This document shows, in pieces, positions 26,336 to 34,462 of a stretch of DNA of 64,000 nt (position 1 is the first letter of the stretch; each line of letters begins with the position of its first letter). The DNA comes from Actinocorallia longicatena (GTDB lineage Bacteria; Actinomycetota; Actinomycetes; Streptosporangiales; Streptosporangiaceae): the NCBI RefSeq assembly GCF_039534125.1, contig NZ_BAAAUV010000009.1, forward strand, positions 1 through 64,000, in the 5' to 3' direction. The notes below the pieces were generated by a model. It had not been told where the DNA came from. It made no database searches and saw nothing but the letters and a program-made list of their open reading frames with translations. The position numbers and the translations under genes were made by a program.

Positions 26336-26368
26336 AAGGCCCCGGAATGCGAAGCATCCCGGGGCCTT
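26336..26368 (-). terminator. Hairpin terminator of the peptidoglycan-binding protein gene
   Basis: AAGGCCCCGG (26336-26345) pairs with 26359-26368. After one mismatch, ATGC pairs with GCAT around a GAA loop. It lies 11 bp beyond the stop of the upstream minus-strand gene, separating it from the sigma-factor promoter. Confidence 0.75.
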
Positions 26369-26378
26369 GACGACGCGA

Positions 26379-27392
26379 TCAGCACTCAGGGATGTTCGGG
26401 GTCCCCGTGTAGTTGACCTGGACGCCGATGCCGCTGGTGCCCATGTGATAGATGCCCGAGGTCCGGTTGAAGAGGACTCGCCGGTCCACGGACTCGCTGT
26501 AGTACTCGACGAGCGTCCCGGAGCCGTCGATGAAGCCGTCGGCGACATTTCGGGTGCTGGCGCCCACGACGCCGTCCACGGCACCGGCTTCGGGCTTGAA
26601 CTTCGTCTGCCACGCCTTGGTCGCGGTGGCCGTCGCCGCTCCGAAGTAGCAGTCGATGGCGCTCTTCTCGAGCTTGTTCTCCGCCCAGAGGATCCACTGC
26701 CACATGCCGGCGTAGTCACTTCGGAGGTAACTGCAGCTGGTGCACAGGGTCGCTTCGTTGCCGAAGTCGTCCCAGGCGTCGCCCGAGCCGTCGACGACCA
26801 GGTTGCCGGTACTGCGGAGCGGCTCGGCGACCCGGGTCGGCTTCGCCGTGCGGATGCCCCTGAGCGCCTTGCGCGTGGGTTGCGCGGAGTCGGCGGGAAG
26901 CGCCTTGACCAGCTTGATCAGTTCCGCGCGATCGAGGGTGCCGCGGGTGACGATCCGGTAGTTGACGCCCGTGCGCTCCGTCCAGGCGGCGATCAGCAGG
27001 CCGGGGCCCCGCCCCCGGCTCGTATCGATGATCCGGATCTTCCGCGTTCCGGCCTTGGCCCGTTTGACCTTCGGCGTCGCCACGACGCGCCCACCGGCCG
27101 CGACCTCCCCCTCGACCGGCCGGACCGCGCCGACCTCTCTCCGGACGAAGACCACTCCCCCGTCCCCCTGGAACGGAACGACGTCCTCGACGACCTTCTG
27201 GCTCGGATCCAGGTCCGACGCCAGGGTCCGCTTCTCGTCCCGAGCGTGCCGCAACTCCGGATCGACCGTCTTCAGGGCACTCTGCACTCCGGCCGACAGC
27301 GGTGGTGGATCGGCGTGCGATGCGGAACCCAGACTCACCGCGAGCACCAGGGCGGTGGTGACGGTCAGTGCTCTCGACAGCACTCGATGCAT
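26379..27392 (-). CDS. Secreted protein with C-terminal peptidoglycan-binding-like domain
   Basis: A 337-residue exported protein. ATG 27392, behind AAGGAG, begins a Sec signal peptide (ALTVTTALVLAVSLGSASHA). The middle part (residues about 30-230) is not recognised. The C-terminal third reads like a PG_binding_1 domain: MWQWILWAENKLEK, CYFGAATATATKAWQTKFK and DGVVGASTRNVADG form the usual repeat with dG..G..T motifs. Two cysteines (CTSCSYL) and a final IPEC may form disulfides. It sits among sigma-factor genes and may be one of their cell-envelope outputs, which is inference. Confidence 0.72.
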   Translation of the reverse strand: MHRVLSRALTVTTALVLAVSLGSASHADPPPLSAGVQSALKTVDPELRHARDEKRTLASDLDPSQKVVEDVVPFQGDGGVVFVRREVGAVRPVEGEVAAGGRVVATPKVKRAKAGTRKIRIIDTSRGRGPGLLIAAWTERTGVNYRIVTRGTLDRAELIKLVKALPADSAQPTRKALRGIRTAKPTRVAEPLRSTGNLVVDGSGDAWDDFGNEATLCTSCSYLRSDYAGMWQWILWAENKLEKSAIDCYFGAATATATKAWQTKFKPEAGAVDGVVGASTRNVADGFIDGSGTLVEYYSESVDRRVLFNRTSGIYHMGTSGIGVQVNYTGTPNIPEC

Positions 27393-27665
27393 GGCTGGAC
27401 TCCTTGACGGAACGGGGAGATTCGTCCGATATGAAGATCCTTCAGAATGGTTGTCAAGATCAAGATTTTTCTCTGACCTGTGATGGCCATGTGATGTAAG
27501 TTTCCAACGCCGCCACCGAGCGTCATCGTGGAGGAGCGACGCGCGTCCACGGCCGCTTCGCAGGTGGAGGCGCGAGCCGCCCGGATCCCTCACCGATTCA
27601 CGGGAGATGTTCCTCCGGGCCGAGCCGGACACACCGTACGCCCGTGACCGGACGTGGCCGCCCCG

Positions 27666-28718
27666 TCACCGCAGGCGAATCGCGAGTGCCGCCTCGGCCA
27701 TGTCATGAAGGCTCAACCTGCGCGATTCGATCTCGATCGCGAGCCCCGGCTGAACGAACCAGACGAAAATCGCATAGGTCGTCCCTTTTTGCCGCGGCAT
27801 ATAGGCCGCTTCCCCGCTGGGGAGGACGATGCCACCGCCCAGGTCCCCCTTCACGAGCGGCCAATTCGCCGCGCCGTTGAGGTCGTCGAGCCCGGAGATG
27901 TCCCCGACGACGACCGTGAGACTACTGTCCTTGTCGTCGCCCTTGTGGAGAGTGCCCGTCCCGTTGAGAAGGTTCGTGTCGCCTGCCCTGGAGAACATCG
28001 GGTGGTCGCGCCAGCGGGTACGTGTCCGTGCATTCTCCCAGGTCAGATGGAAGCGCGGATCGTCGATGGCGATCGTCTTCTTCCGCGCCGAGTTCTTCTT
28101 CTCACGGATCTGAGCGGCGCTGAGACGGGCGGTCGTCGGAGCTTCCTGCACCGTCGGCGAGACGACGGGGAGAGGATCCACCGCGGCACGGCTGCCAATG
28201 AGGATCAGTGACGCCGCCACGAGGGCGGCCGCGCTCGCTGCCGCGACCAGGGCGAGCAGGCGGCGCCTGGCGCGGTGGAGACGGACGAAGTAGGCGGGCT
28301 TCGTGATGCCCAGCCTCTCGGCGGCGGCCTCGGCGCTGAGTCCGTGCCAGGCGCGGAGCAGGAGGATCTCCCGGTCGGTCGCGGTCAGCCGCTTGACGCT
28401 CTGGAGCAGGGCGTGCCGCTCCACGACCTCAAGCGCGGGATCCCGCGCGACGTCCGAGCCGAGCCGGCCCGCCTCCGCCACCGCGCCGGACCGCCGCCGC
28501 TCCGCCCGCTCCATCGCGCCGAGAACCTCGGCCAGCAGCTCCAGCAGCCACGGCAGCGGAACGCTCGGCGCACCGGGCAGCCGTCGCCACGCGAGCTCGA
28601 ACGTCTCGTTGACGGCCGCTTCGGCGTCCAGGTCTCCGGCCCTCTCCACGGCCTGGGCGTAGAGCCTCGGATAGTGCTCGGCGTAGAGCTCACCGAAGTC
28701 CTGGCGAAGATCGTTCAT
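27666..28718 (-). CDS. ECF sigma factor fused to a transmembrane/extracytoplasmic domain (fusion A)
   Basis: A 350-residue protein. Residues about 1-165 are ECF-like: region 2 FGELYAEHYPRLYAQAVERAGDLDAEAAVNETFELAWRR and region 4 LTATDREILLLRAWHGLSAEAAAERLGITKPAYFVRLHRAR. A single transmembrane helix (LLALVAAASAAALVAASLILIG) follows directly, then about 150 extracytoplasmic residues with SSLTVVVGDISGL and EIESRRLSL. Sigma factor and membrane sensor are thus one polypeptide. ATG 28718 has GAGGG upstream; ATG 28733 is an alternative. The fused domain is unknown. Its promoter region shares a motif with fusion C. Confidence 0.8.
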   Translation of the reverse strand: MNDLRQDFGELYAEHYPRLYAQAVERAGDLDAEAAVNETFELAWRRLPGAPSVPLPWLLELLAEVLGAMERAERRRSGAVAEAGRLGSDVARDPALEVVERHALLQSVKRLTATDREILLLRAWHGLSAEAAAERLGITKPAYFVRLHRARRRLLALVAAASAAALVAASLILIGSRAAVDPLPVVSPTVQEAPTTARLSAAQIREKKNSARKKTIAIDDPRFHLTWENARTRTRWRDHPMFSRAGDTNLLNGTGTLHKGDDKDSSLTVVVGDISGLDDLNGAANWPLVKGDLGGGIVLPSGEAAYMPRQKGTTYAIFVWFVQPGLAIEIESRRLSLHDMAEAALAIRLR

Positions 28719-29026
28719 GGCGTGCCCTCGCATCGTCACAAGGCGCGGGCGGGGCGCGGCCGGAGCGGAAGTGCGTTCAGACCCTAGTGACGCCGGGGCC
28801 CGGCGGCCACCGGCCTTTGCGGGTCCTGACCTGGGCGGAGACGCCGGGAGGGGAACACGACCTCGCTGAACGCCGTTCTTACAGGCCACCCGGGACCAAT
28901 GATGAGATCTACATCACCGCCCCCTATCCGAGCCTCCGAATCAGAGGGTCACAGGAGCGTGGCCGAACGTAACTCTCGAACAGGATCCTGGCGGGGATCT
29001 CACCAGGGACCGGGAGGAGCGAGGTT
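28719..29026. promoter_or_regulatory. 308-bp divergent spacer with shared TGTAAGAA promoter-like motif
   Basis: This gap holds the upstream region of fusion A (minus) and of a small plus-strand gene. At 28876-28904, read on the minus strand, a CATTG-CCCGGG-CTGTAAGAA block is nearly repeated upstream of fusion C (31965-31993). Nothing else beyond the ribosome-binding site at about 29013 was recognised. Confidence 0.5.
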
Positions 29027-29254
29027 ATGGACGACGGCGAACGGGAGGACCTCGCGGCCCGGTATCCGGGATGGCGGTTCTGGCGGACACGGCACGGCGT
29101 CGAGCTCAAGGGGCTCATGGCCACGCGGCGCCGCGATCTCAGCGAGAAGGAGATCGCCGCCGGGCTGGCCCAGAGCCTCCCCTATGGCCTCACCGAGTCC
29201 CTCGATTCGCAACTGGCCCGGCAGGACCGCCTGGAGAAGGACCTCGGGCTGTGA
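29027..29254 (+). CDS. Small conserved-type hypothetical protein (75 aa)
   Basis: A 75-residue soluble protein with a good GGGAGGAG box before ATG 29027. It contains ARYPGWRFWRTRHGVELKGLMATRRRDLSEKE, the PGWxxxR...WATRR-like pattern seen in many short actinomycete proteins of unknown function, often found singly near regulators. Codon use is typical of the genome. It is convergent with fusion B. No function is proposed. Confidence 0.6.
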   Translation: MDDGEREDLAARYPGWRFWRTRHGVELKGLMATRRRDLSEKEIAAGLAQSLPYGLTESLDSQLARQDRLEKDLGL

Positions 29255-29267
29255 GTCACGAGGCGCC

Positions 29268-30320
29268 TCAGGCGACCTTGACGGCCTTCGCCAGGCCGAC
29301 CATCTGCTGCCCGGTGAGCGTCCCGGACTCGACGACGACGACCGCGCCTCGGTCCTGCAGGAGCGCGAAGCCGCCGTATCCGCCCTGCTTCCGGGGACGG
29401 AAGAAGACCGCGTATTCGACCCCGTCGTCATGCATCCCGGTACTCCACATCGGCACGGAGCCCGGCAGCCTCAGTTCCGCGGGATCGGTGACGTCGCCGA
29501 CGAGGAAGGAGACGCGTGCGGTCCGCCCCGACGTCCAGTGCGCCTCCACCGTCATGCGCATCAGCCGTTCACGCCCTTCGGGCGAGAAGGTCCCGTCCAT
29601 CGTCCAGTCGGGAGCCCTCCTGTCGACCCGGGGAACGGAGCCGAAGACCTTCGGGATCTCGATCCGCCGCGGTCTGTACAACTCCTGATCCCTCTGGACG
29701 ATCTCCGGAGGAATGGGCGTCCTCGGCAGGTCGAGGCCGGCCGGAGGCGGTGTCGTGGGCGACACGATCGGCTTCGGATCGAAGACCCCGCCGTCCACGA
29801 CGATCAGCTGGGCCGTCGCCAGGGCGATCGCCGTGCCCAGCGCCGCGATCAGGGCGGCGAAGCGATGGCGCGCACGGTGAAGGCGGACGAAGTAGGCCGG
29901 TGTCGAGATCCCGAGGAATCTCGCCGCCTCCTCCGACGACATGCCGTGCCAGGCCCTGAGCACCAGAACCTGCCGGTCGGAGAACGACAGCCTCCTGGCC
30001 CCCTCGATGAGGGCGCGGCGCTCCGCGACGATCAGGGCGGGATCCGCCTCCGCATCGGCCGGTCCCTGAACCGCGGAGGCCGCGAGCGTCTGCTCCCTCC
30101 GTTCGGCGCGCTCGATCCGCACGACCACCTCGGAGGCGGTGGCGAGCAGCCATTCGAGCGGCTCGTCGGGGATCTCCGCGAAACGGCGCCACGCGATCTC
30201 GAAGGTCTCGCTGACGGCGTCCTCGGCCACGGAGGGGGCCACGCGCTCGGCCGCGTGGGCATAGACCCGGTCGCGGTGGTCGTCGTGCAACCGGACGAAG
30301 GATCGCTGGGCGTCGGGCAT
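29268..30320 (-). CDS. ECF sigma factor fused to a transmembrane/extracytoplasmic domain (fusion B)
   Basis: A 350-residue protein built like fusion A. Sigma region 2 is LHDDHRDRVYAHAAERVAPSVAEDAVSETFEIAWRRF. Region 4 is LSFSDRQVLVLRAWHGMSSEEAARFLGISTPAYFVRLHRARHRF. One transmembrane helix (ALIAALGTAIALATAQLIVV), a Pro-rich linker and an extracytoplasmic domain follow, with ARVSFLVGDVTDPAELRLPG resembling the VVVGDISGLDDL segment of fusion A. Region 4 is almost identical to that of fusion A (PAYFVRLHRAR), so they are paralogues. The start ATG 30320 lies 17 bp beyond the stop of fusion C, so B and C form an operon. Confidence 0.8.
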   Translation of the reverse strand: MPDAQRSFVRLHDDHRDRVYAHAAERVAPSVAEDAVSETFEIAWRRFAEIPDEPLEWLLATASEVVVRIERAERREQTLAASAVQGPADAEADPALIVAERRALIEGARRLSFSDRQVLVLRAWHGMSSEEAARFLGISTPAYFVRLHRARHRFAALIAALGTAIALATAQLIVVDGGVFDPKPIVSPTTPPPAGLDLPRTPIPPEIVQRDQELYRPRRIEIPKVFGSVPRVDRRAPDWTMDGTFSPEGRERLMRMTVEAHWTSGRTARVSFLVGDVTDPAELRLPGSVPMWSTGMHDDGVEYAVFFRPRKQGGYGGFALLQDRGAVVVVESGTLTGQQMVGLAKAVKVA

Positions 30321-30337
30321 GTCCGCTCCCGCCGGAA

Positions 30338-31843
30338 TCAGGGTCCGGCGAGGATCGGGCCCTCGCCCTTCCAGGTCAGGGGCGGCTCTACCGGCAGGGC
30401 GGCCGGAAGCTCGTCCACCCATCCGCTGAAGACCGACGCCGTCACGCCGATCAGCGAGCCCACCGGCCTGCTTCCCGGCTTGCGCTGCCTTCGCACCACG
30501 GTCGAGCGCGTGGCGAGGAGCCGGCCGGTCGCCGGGTCGAGGAAGCTCTCGTGCCGGATGCGCAGATCGGCGGGGCCCCCCTCCTCCATGACGAGGGCGG
30601 TGCCCGGACGGCCGAAGGGATCGGTGGTACCCGCGACCTCGTATGCGCCGGGCTGGCTGCGCGCGAGCTCGATCAGCGCCGCGCGCACCCGCGGCGTGAC
30701 CGGGTCGTTGAGCATCGTCAGGGCCCGGTCGAACCTGGCGGCCGGAGTGTAGAGCCAGTCCTCGAAGAACCTCTTCGCCAGGGCGTCCGGATCGGCGGGA
30801 AGCCCCGCGATCTGAGGTCGGGCGAGCTTCCGCGTCCCGACGGAGAAGCACGCGCCGCAGCTCCTCTTCCTCGAGAGGTCCCGCCAGGCGCCCGTCCGCA
30901 TCTTCTCCAGATGGAGGCCGTCGCTCTTCACGGGGATCGCGGTCGGGGCTCCCGCCCTCTTCCACACGGCGACGTCGGAGACGGTGAGCGGCAGCGCGGC
31001 CAGGCTCCTCGTGGAGATCCCCCGGCGCCGGTCGGAACTCCACAGGACCTGTTCGCTGGAGCCCTCGGCGAAGTCGAAACCGTCATGGGTGCCGCCGTAG
31101 GCGACGACGTAACGCTCGTACCAGAACGCGCCCCGTTCCTCCGGCAGGCGGGCCGTGGCGGCGATGACCGCGTCGACGTCCACCGCCGGTCTCTTCGGCG
31201 GAGGGAGGGCCGGTCCCGGAGGGTCGCTCCGGACCACGGCCACGACGACGGCGGCCGTCACCGCCGCGGCCAGCAGGCCGGACACCACGGCCCTGGCCCG
31301 GCGCGGGCGGGGCCGGAGGGCGGGCGGGCCGCTCAGGATGCGGTCGAGGTCCCGGCGGGCCCGGTCGTCCTGCGGGCCCGGCAAGGGCGGAGGGTGCGCG
31401 GCGAGCCTGGCGAAGTCCGGGTTCCGGCGGGCCCTGGCCGACAGGAGGCGGGCGGCCGCCCGGGAGCGGCCCAGGACGGCGGCGCCGCTCTTCGGCGGCA
31501 GTCCTGGCCGGACGACGAGGACCAGGAGCTCGCGATGCGCGTCGGGGAGCTCCGCCAGGCCTTCTGGAGCATCCCGGTCCGCGCGGAGCAGGGCACGGCG
31601 CTCCGAAGGGGCGAACTCCGCTCGCACGAACCCGCCGAGAACGCCCAGCAGCCACGGCAGCGGATGCTCCGGCGGGGAACCGGGGCCCGACCACGCGATC
31701 CGGAAGACCTCGCTCGCGATCCGCTCGGCGAAGTCGCTCCCGGCCAGGCCGGCCGCTGCGCGGTGGACCTCTGGATAGTGATCGTCGTAGAGCGTCGCGA
31801 ACAGTCGCGCCTCGCTCGCCGCGAACCGAACGTCATCGAACAC
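30338..31843 (-). CDS. Degenerate ECF sigma-like domain fused to membrane anchor and large extracytoplasmic domain (fusion C)
   Basis: A 501-residue protein. The N-terminus keeps sigma region 2 features (LYDDHYPEVHRAAAGLAGSDFAERIASEVFRIAW), but region 4 (LPDAHRELLVLVVRPGLPPKSGAAVLGRSRAAARLLSARARR) has lost several conserved residues. A transmembrane helix (VVSGLLAAAVTAAVVVAVV) and about 290 extracytoplasmic residues follow. That domain resembles the CU044_5270-type proteins that actinomycetes usually encode as a separate gene beside a sigma factor. GTG 31843 is the likely start. Whether the sigma part is still functional is doubtful. Confidence 0.7.
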   Translation of the reverse strand: MFDDVRFAASEARLFATLYDDHYPEVHRAAAGLAGSDFAERIASEVFRIAWSGPGSPPEHPLPWLLGVLGGFVRAEFAPSERRALLRADRDAPEGLAELPDAHRELLVLVVRPGLPPKSGAAVLGRSRAAARLLSARARRNPDFARLAAHPPPLPGPQDDRARRDLDRILSGPPALRPRPRRARAVVSGLLAAAVTAAVVVAVVRSDPPGPALPPPKRPAVDVDAVIAATARLPEERGAFWYERYVVAYGGTHDGFDFAEGSSEQVLWSSDRRRGISTRSLAALPLTVSDVAVWKRAGAPTAIPVKSDGLHLEKMRTGAWRDLSRKRSCGACFSVGTRKLARPQIAGLPADPDALAKRFFEDWLYTPAARFDRALTMLNDPVTPRVRAALIELARSQPGAYEVAGTTDPFGRPGTALVMEEGGPADLRIRHESFLDPATGRLLATRSTVVRRQRKPGSRPVGSLIGVTASVFSGWVDELPAALPVEPPLTWKGEGPILAGP

Positions 31844-31964
31844 GGTCGCCCATCGCCCCGGCTTCTGGTGGACCAGCAGAGGCTAACAGCGCCGAAGCCC
31901 CCGAACCGGACGGCCGCCGGACGCCCTGGTGCCCCGCGACCCGCCCGGCCTGCGGCGGACCGGA

Positions 31965-31993
31965 TTCTTACAGCCTCATCCGGGCCGATAATG
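31965..31993 (-). promoter_or_regulatory. Promoter-like motif shared with fusion A
   Basis: Read on the minus strand, CATTATCGGCCCGG-atga-GGCTGTAAGAA lies about 120 bp before the fusion C start. The CAT..., CCCGG and CTGTAAGAA parts recur in the same order and spacing upstream of fusion A (28876-28904). It could be an ECF promoter used for autoregulation, or a regulator site. Confidence 0.5.
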
Positions 31994-32016
31994 CGGGATT
32001 CGCCACAGCACCGGGC

Positions 32017-32709
32017 TCAGGGGCGGGGCGCGGGACGGTAGCGGAGGAACAGGACGTCCTCGTCGGTGTAGGCGGCGGTGAGGGTGAGGTCCTGGCGGGG
32101 GAGGTCGCCGAGGAGGCGGGTGTGGTGCGGGGAGCCCAGGAGGGTCGGGGCGAGGTTGAGGCAGAGCTCGTCGACCAGGTTCGCGCGCAGGAGGGACGTG
32201 GCGAGGACGGGGCCGCCCTCGCAGAGCAGGTGGTAGAGGCCGTGGTCCTTGTGGAGGGTCTCGACGGCGTAGGCGAGGTCGAGGTCGCCGTCGCCCGCCA
32301 TGACGACCTTGGCGTGGGCGGGCGGCCTGGCGAAATCGGAGGTGACGACGATCGTCGACTCGTCCTGGAAGAGCGGCGCGTCCCAGTCGAGGTCGAGGGA
32401 GCGGCTGACGACGATGATCGGCGCCGGGTCACCTCCCCGCTTGGCGCGCAGCGCGGCCGTCAGCTTGGCCGGGCCGATCCGGCCGGTCCTGACCGTCGCG
32501 GCGCCGATCATGATGCCGTCGGCGAGGGCGCGCAGCGTGCGGAAGATCCGGAGGTCGGCCTTGCCGCCCAGGCCGTCCGACCAGCCGTGTTCGTCGGTCA
32601 CCGAGCCGTCCAGCGAAAGGACCATGCCGACCCGAAGCCACGGGCCGTCGATGCGGTACTCGTCGTAGGGATCGATCTTGTCTTTCGGATCCGGTAGGAG
32701 ACGCCTCAT
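32017..32709 (-). CDS. Pyrimidine reductase family (RibD C-terminal) protein
   Basis: A 230-residue stand-alone RibD_C/DHFR-like reductase: VLSLDGSVTDEHGWSDGLGGKAD, DGIMIGAATVRTGRIGPA (nucleotide-binding), HLLCEGGPVLATSLLRANLVDELCLNLAPTLLG spread near the C-terminus. This segment is typical of NADPH-dependent 5-amino-6-ribosylaminouracil reductase relatives, with the CEGGP motif intact. No other riboflavin genes are near, so a riboflavin role is possible but not shown. ATG 32709 lies 7 nt beyond a minus-strand TAACCT -10 box. Confidence 0.88.
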   Translation of the reverse strand: MRRLLPDPKDKIDPYDEYRIDGPWLRVGMVLSLDGSVTDEHGWSDGLGGKADLRIFRTLRALADGIMIGAATVRTGRIGPAKLTAALRAKRGGDPAPIIVVSRSLDLDWDAPLFQDESTIVVTSDFARPPAHAKVVMAGDGDLDLAYAVETLHKDHGLYHLLCEGGPVLATSLLRANLVDELCLNLAPTLLGSPHHTRLLGDLPRQDLTLTAAYTDEDVLFLRYRPAPRP

Positions 32710-32733
32710 GTGTTCGAGGTTATCTTTGGTCCC
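32710..32733. promoter_or_regulatory. 24-bp divergent leaderless promoter with overlapping -10 boxes
   Basis: TAACCT (minus strand, 32722-32717) ends 7 nt before the reductase ATG. TATCTT (32721-32726) ends 7 nt before the ligC ATG. The two -10 hexamers share bases 32721-32722, so both transcripts must start at their own ATG from one small melted region. Confidence 0.65.
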
Positions 32734-33789
32734 ATGGAGCTACCGCTCAGTCCGCCGCTGTCCCCGATGCTGGCCAAGGCCGTCAAGGCGATGCCGCAGG
32801 GCGATCTTTACTACGAGCCCAAGTTCGACGGCTTCCGCTGCATCGTCTTCCGCGACGGAGACGAGGTCGAGCTGTCCAGCCGCGGCGAGAAGCCCTTGAC
32901 CCGCTATTTCCCGGAACTTGTCGAGACCGTTAAACGCGAGCTCCCCGAGCGGTGCGTCATCGACGGCGAGATCATCATCCGCAAGGACAACCGGCTGGAC
33001 TTCGACTCGCTGTCGCAGCGGATCCATCCGGCGGCGTCCCGGGTGAAGCTGCTGAGCGAGCAGATTCCTGCCGGGTTCATGGCCTTCGACGTCCTCGCCC
33101 TCGGCGACGAGGACCTGACGGGGCTGCCGTTCTCCGAGCGCAGGGCGCGTCTTGCCGGAGCGTTGAAGGACTCGGGCCCGCCGATCCACCTCACGCCCAT
33201 CACCACGTCGTACGAGAAGGCGCTGCGGTGGTTCGAGGAGTTCGAGGGCGCGGGCCTCGACGGCGTCATCGCCAAGCCGGCCGACGTCCTCTACGCGCCG
33301 GACAAGCGGTTGATGTTCAAGGTGAAGCACGAGCGCACCGCCGACGTCGTCGTGGCCGGGTTCCGGTGGCACAAGAGCGGCCCGATCGTCGGGTCCCTGC
33401 TGCTCGGCCTCTGGCACGACCAGGGGCTCCAGCACGTCGGGGTCGCGGCGTCGTTCCCGATGGCGCGGCGGGCCGAGCTCGTCGAGGAGCTCGAGCCGTA
33501 CCGGATGACCGAGATCGCCGAGCATCCCTGGGCGGGCTGGGCCGAGCAGGGCGACGGCGACCGGATGCCCGGCGCGGTGTCGCGGTGGACCGGCAAGAAG
33601 GACCTGTCCTGGGTGCCGCTGCGGCCCGAGCTGGTCTGCGAGGTCGCCTACGAGCACATGGAGGGGATGCGGTTCCGCCACACCGCCCGGTTCCGGCGGT
33701 GGCGGACCGACCGGACCCCCGAGTCGTGCGGCTACGACCAGCTCGAGGTGCCCGTCGCGTTCGACCTCGACGAGATTCTCGGGACCTGA
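32734..33789 (+). CDS. ligC: ATP-dependent DNA ligase, LigC type
   Basis: A 351-residue minimal ATP-dependent DNA ligase. Motif I YYEPKFDGFRC supplies the adenylated lysine (Lys 30). Motif III is FMAFDVLAL, motif IV is GLDGVIAKPAD and motif V is LMFKVKHERTADVVV. An OB-fold domain follows. LigC proteins seal nicks in repair and can back up LigD in end joining. I chose ATG 32734: it gives the family's usual N-terminus (LPLSPPLSPMLAK) and sits 7 nt beyond a TATCTT -10 box. A LigD-type polymerase gene lies 2.1 kb away; no Ku gene is in the window. Confidence 0.93.
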   Translation: MELPLSPPLSPMLAKAVKAMPQGDLYYEPKFDGFRCIVFRDGDEVELSSRGEKPLTRYFPELVETVKRELPERCVIDGEIIIRKDNRLDFDSLSQRIHPAASRVKLLSEQIPAGFMAFDVLALGDEDLTGLPFSERRARLAGALKDSGPPIHLTPITTSYEKALRWFEEFEGAGLDGVIAKPADVLYAPDKRLMFKVKHERTADVVVAGFRWHKSGPIVGSLLLGLWHDQGLQHVGVAASFPMARRAELVEELEPYRMTEIAEHPWAGWAEQGDGDRMPGAVSRWTGKKDLSWVPLRPELVCEVAYEHMEGMRFRHTARFRRWRTDRTPESCGYDQLEVPVAFDLDEILGT

Positions 33790-33897
33790 GAAGGTTCGCT
33801 TCTTTCCGGTCCGTTACGTGCCATCGCCCACCCGAACCCGGGGGGCGCGGACGGCATCTGACCTGGTGTAACCACCCAGGAGAGAAGGAAGCCCCCC

Positions 33898-34392
33898 GTG
33901 TCCCGTGTCCTCGTGCTCGCCGTCGCCGCTACCGCCGGTCTGTCACTGCTCACCGGCTGCACCAAGGGGGACTCCCCCCAGGCGGCGCCCGTCACCGCGC
34001 CGCCCTCGGCCACCGCGGGCACGGACCCGACCTCGGCCCCCAGCGGGCAGCCGACGGGCGCGGCGCCCACGACCGGACCGTCCACCGCTCCGCCCGTCGG
34101 CGCCGTCGTGTTCAAGTCGGCGCAGGACGCCGTCGACCACCTGCTGGCCGCCTGGAAGGAGGGCGACCGGACGGCCGCGCTCCAGGCCGCGGGCCCGAAC
34201 ACCGTCACGAAGGTCTGGGCCCTGCCCAAGCAGGCCGAGAAGCAGATCGAGGCCTGCGACAAGACCGACGGCGCCCTCCCGTGGGCCTACAACTGCTACT
34301 GGCGCTACGAGGGCGGCTCGACCCACTTCTACGTGAACCCCTACGCCGCCACCGGCTACCGGGTCGAGAACTTCGAGCAGATCGCCGACTGA
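33898..34392 (+). CDS. Lipoprotein of unknown function
   Basis: A 164-residue lipoprotein: signal peptide with lipobox SLLTGC (Cys about 21), a 50-residue Thr/Pro/Ala-rich linker, then a small globular domain (FKSAQDAVDHLLAAWKEGDRTAALQAAG) resembling the NTF2-like modules of actinobacterial lipoproteins. It has four cysteines including the lipidated one. GTG 33898 follows GGAGAGAAGG. Its function is unknown. Confidence 0.72.
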   Translation: MSRVLVLAVAATAGLSLLTGCTKGDSPQAAPVTAPPSATAGTDPTSAPSGQPTGAAPTTGPSTAPPVGAVVFKSAQDAVDHLLAAWKEGDRTAALQAAGPNTVTKVWALPKQAEKQIEACDKTDGALPWAYNCYWRYEGGSTHFYVNPYAATGYRVENFEQIAD

Positions 34393-34462
34393 CGCGCCCC
34401 GGGTTCCCTTCCCGCGTCAAGCAAGCGTACGCTTGGTGCCGCTGACTTCGGGAAGGGACCTC

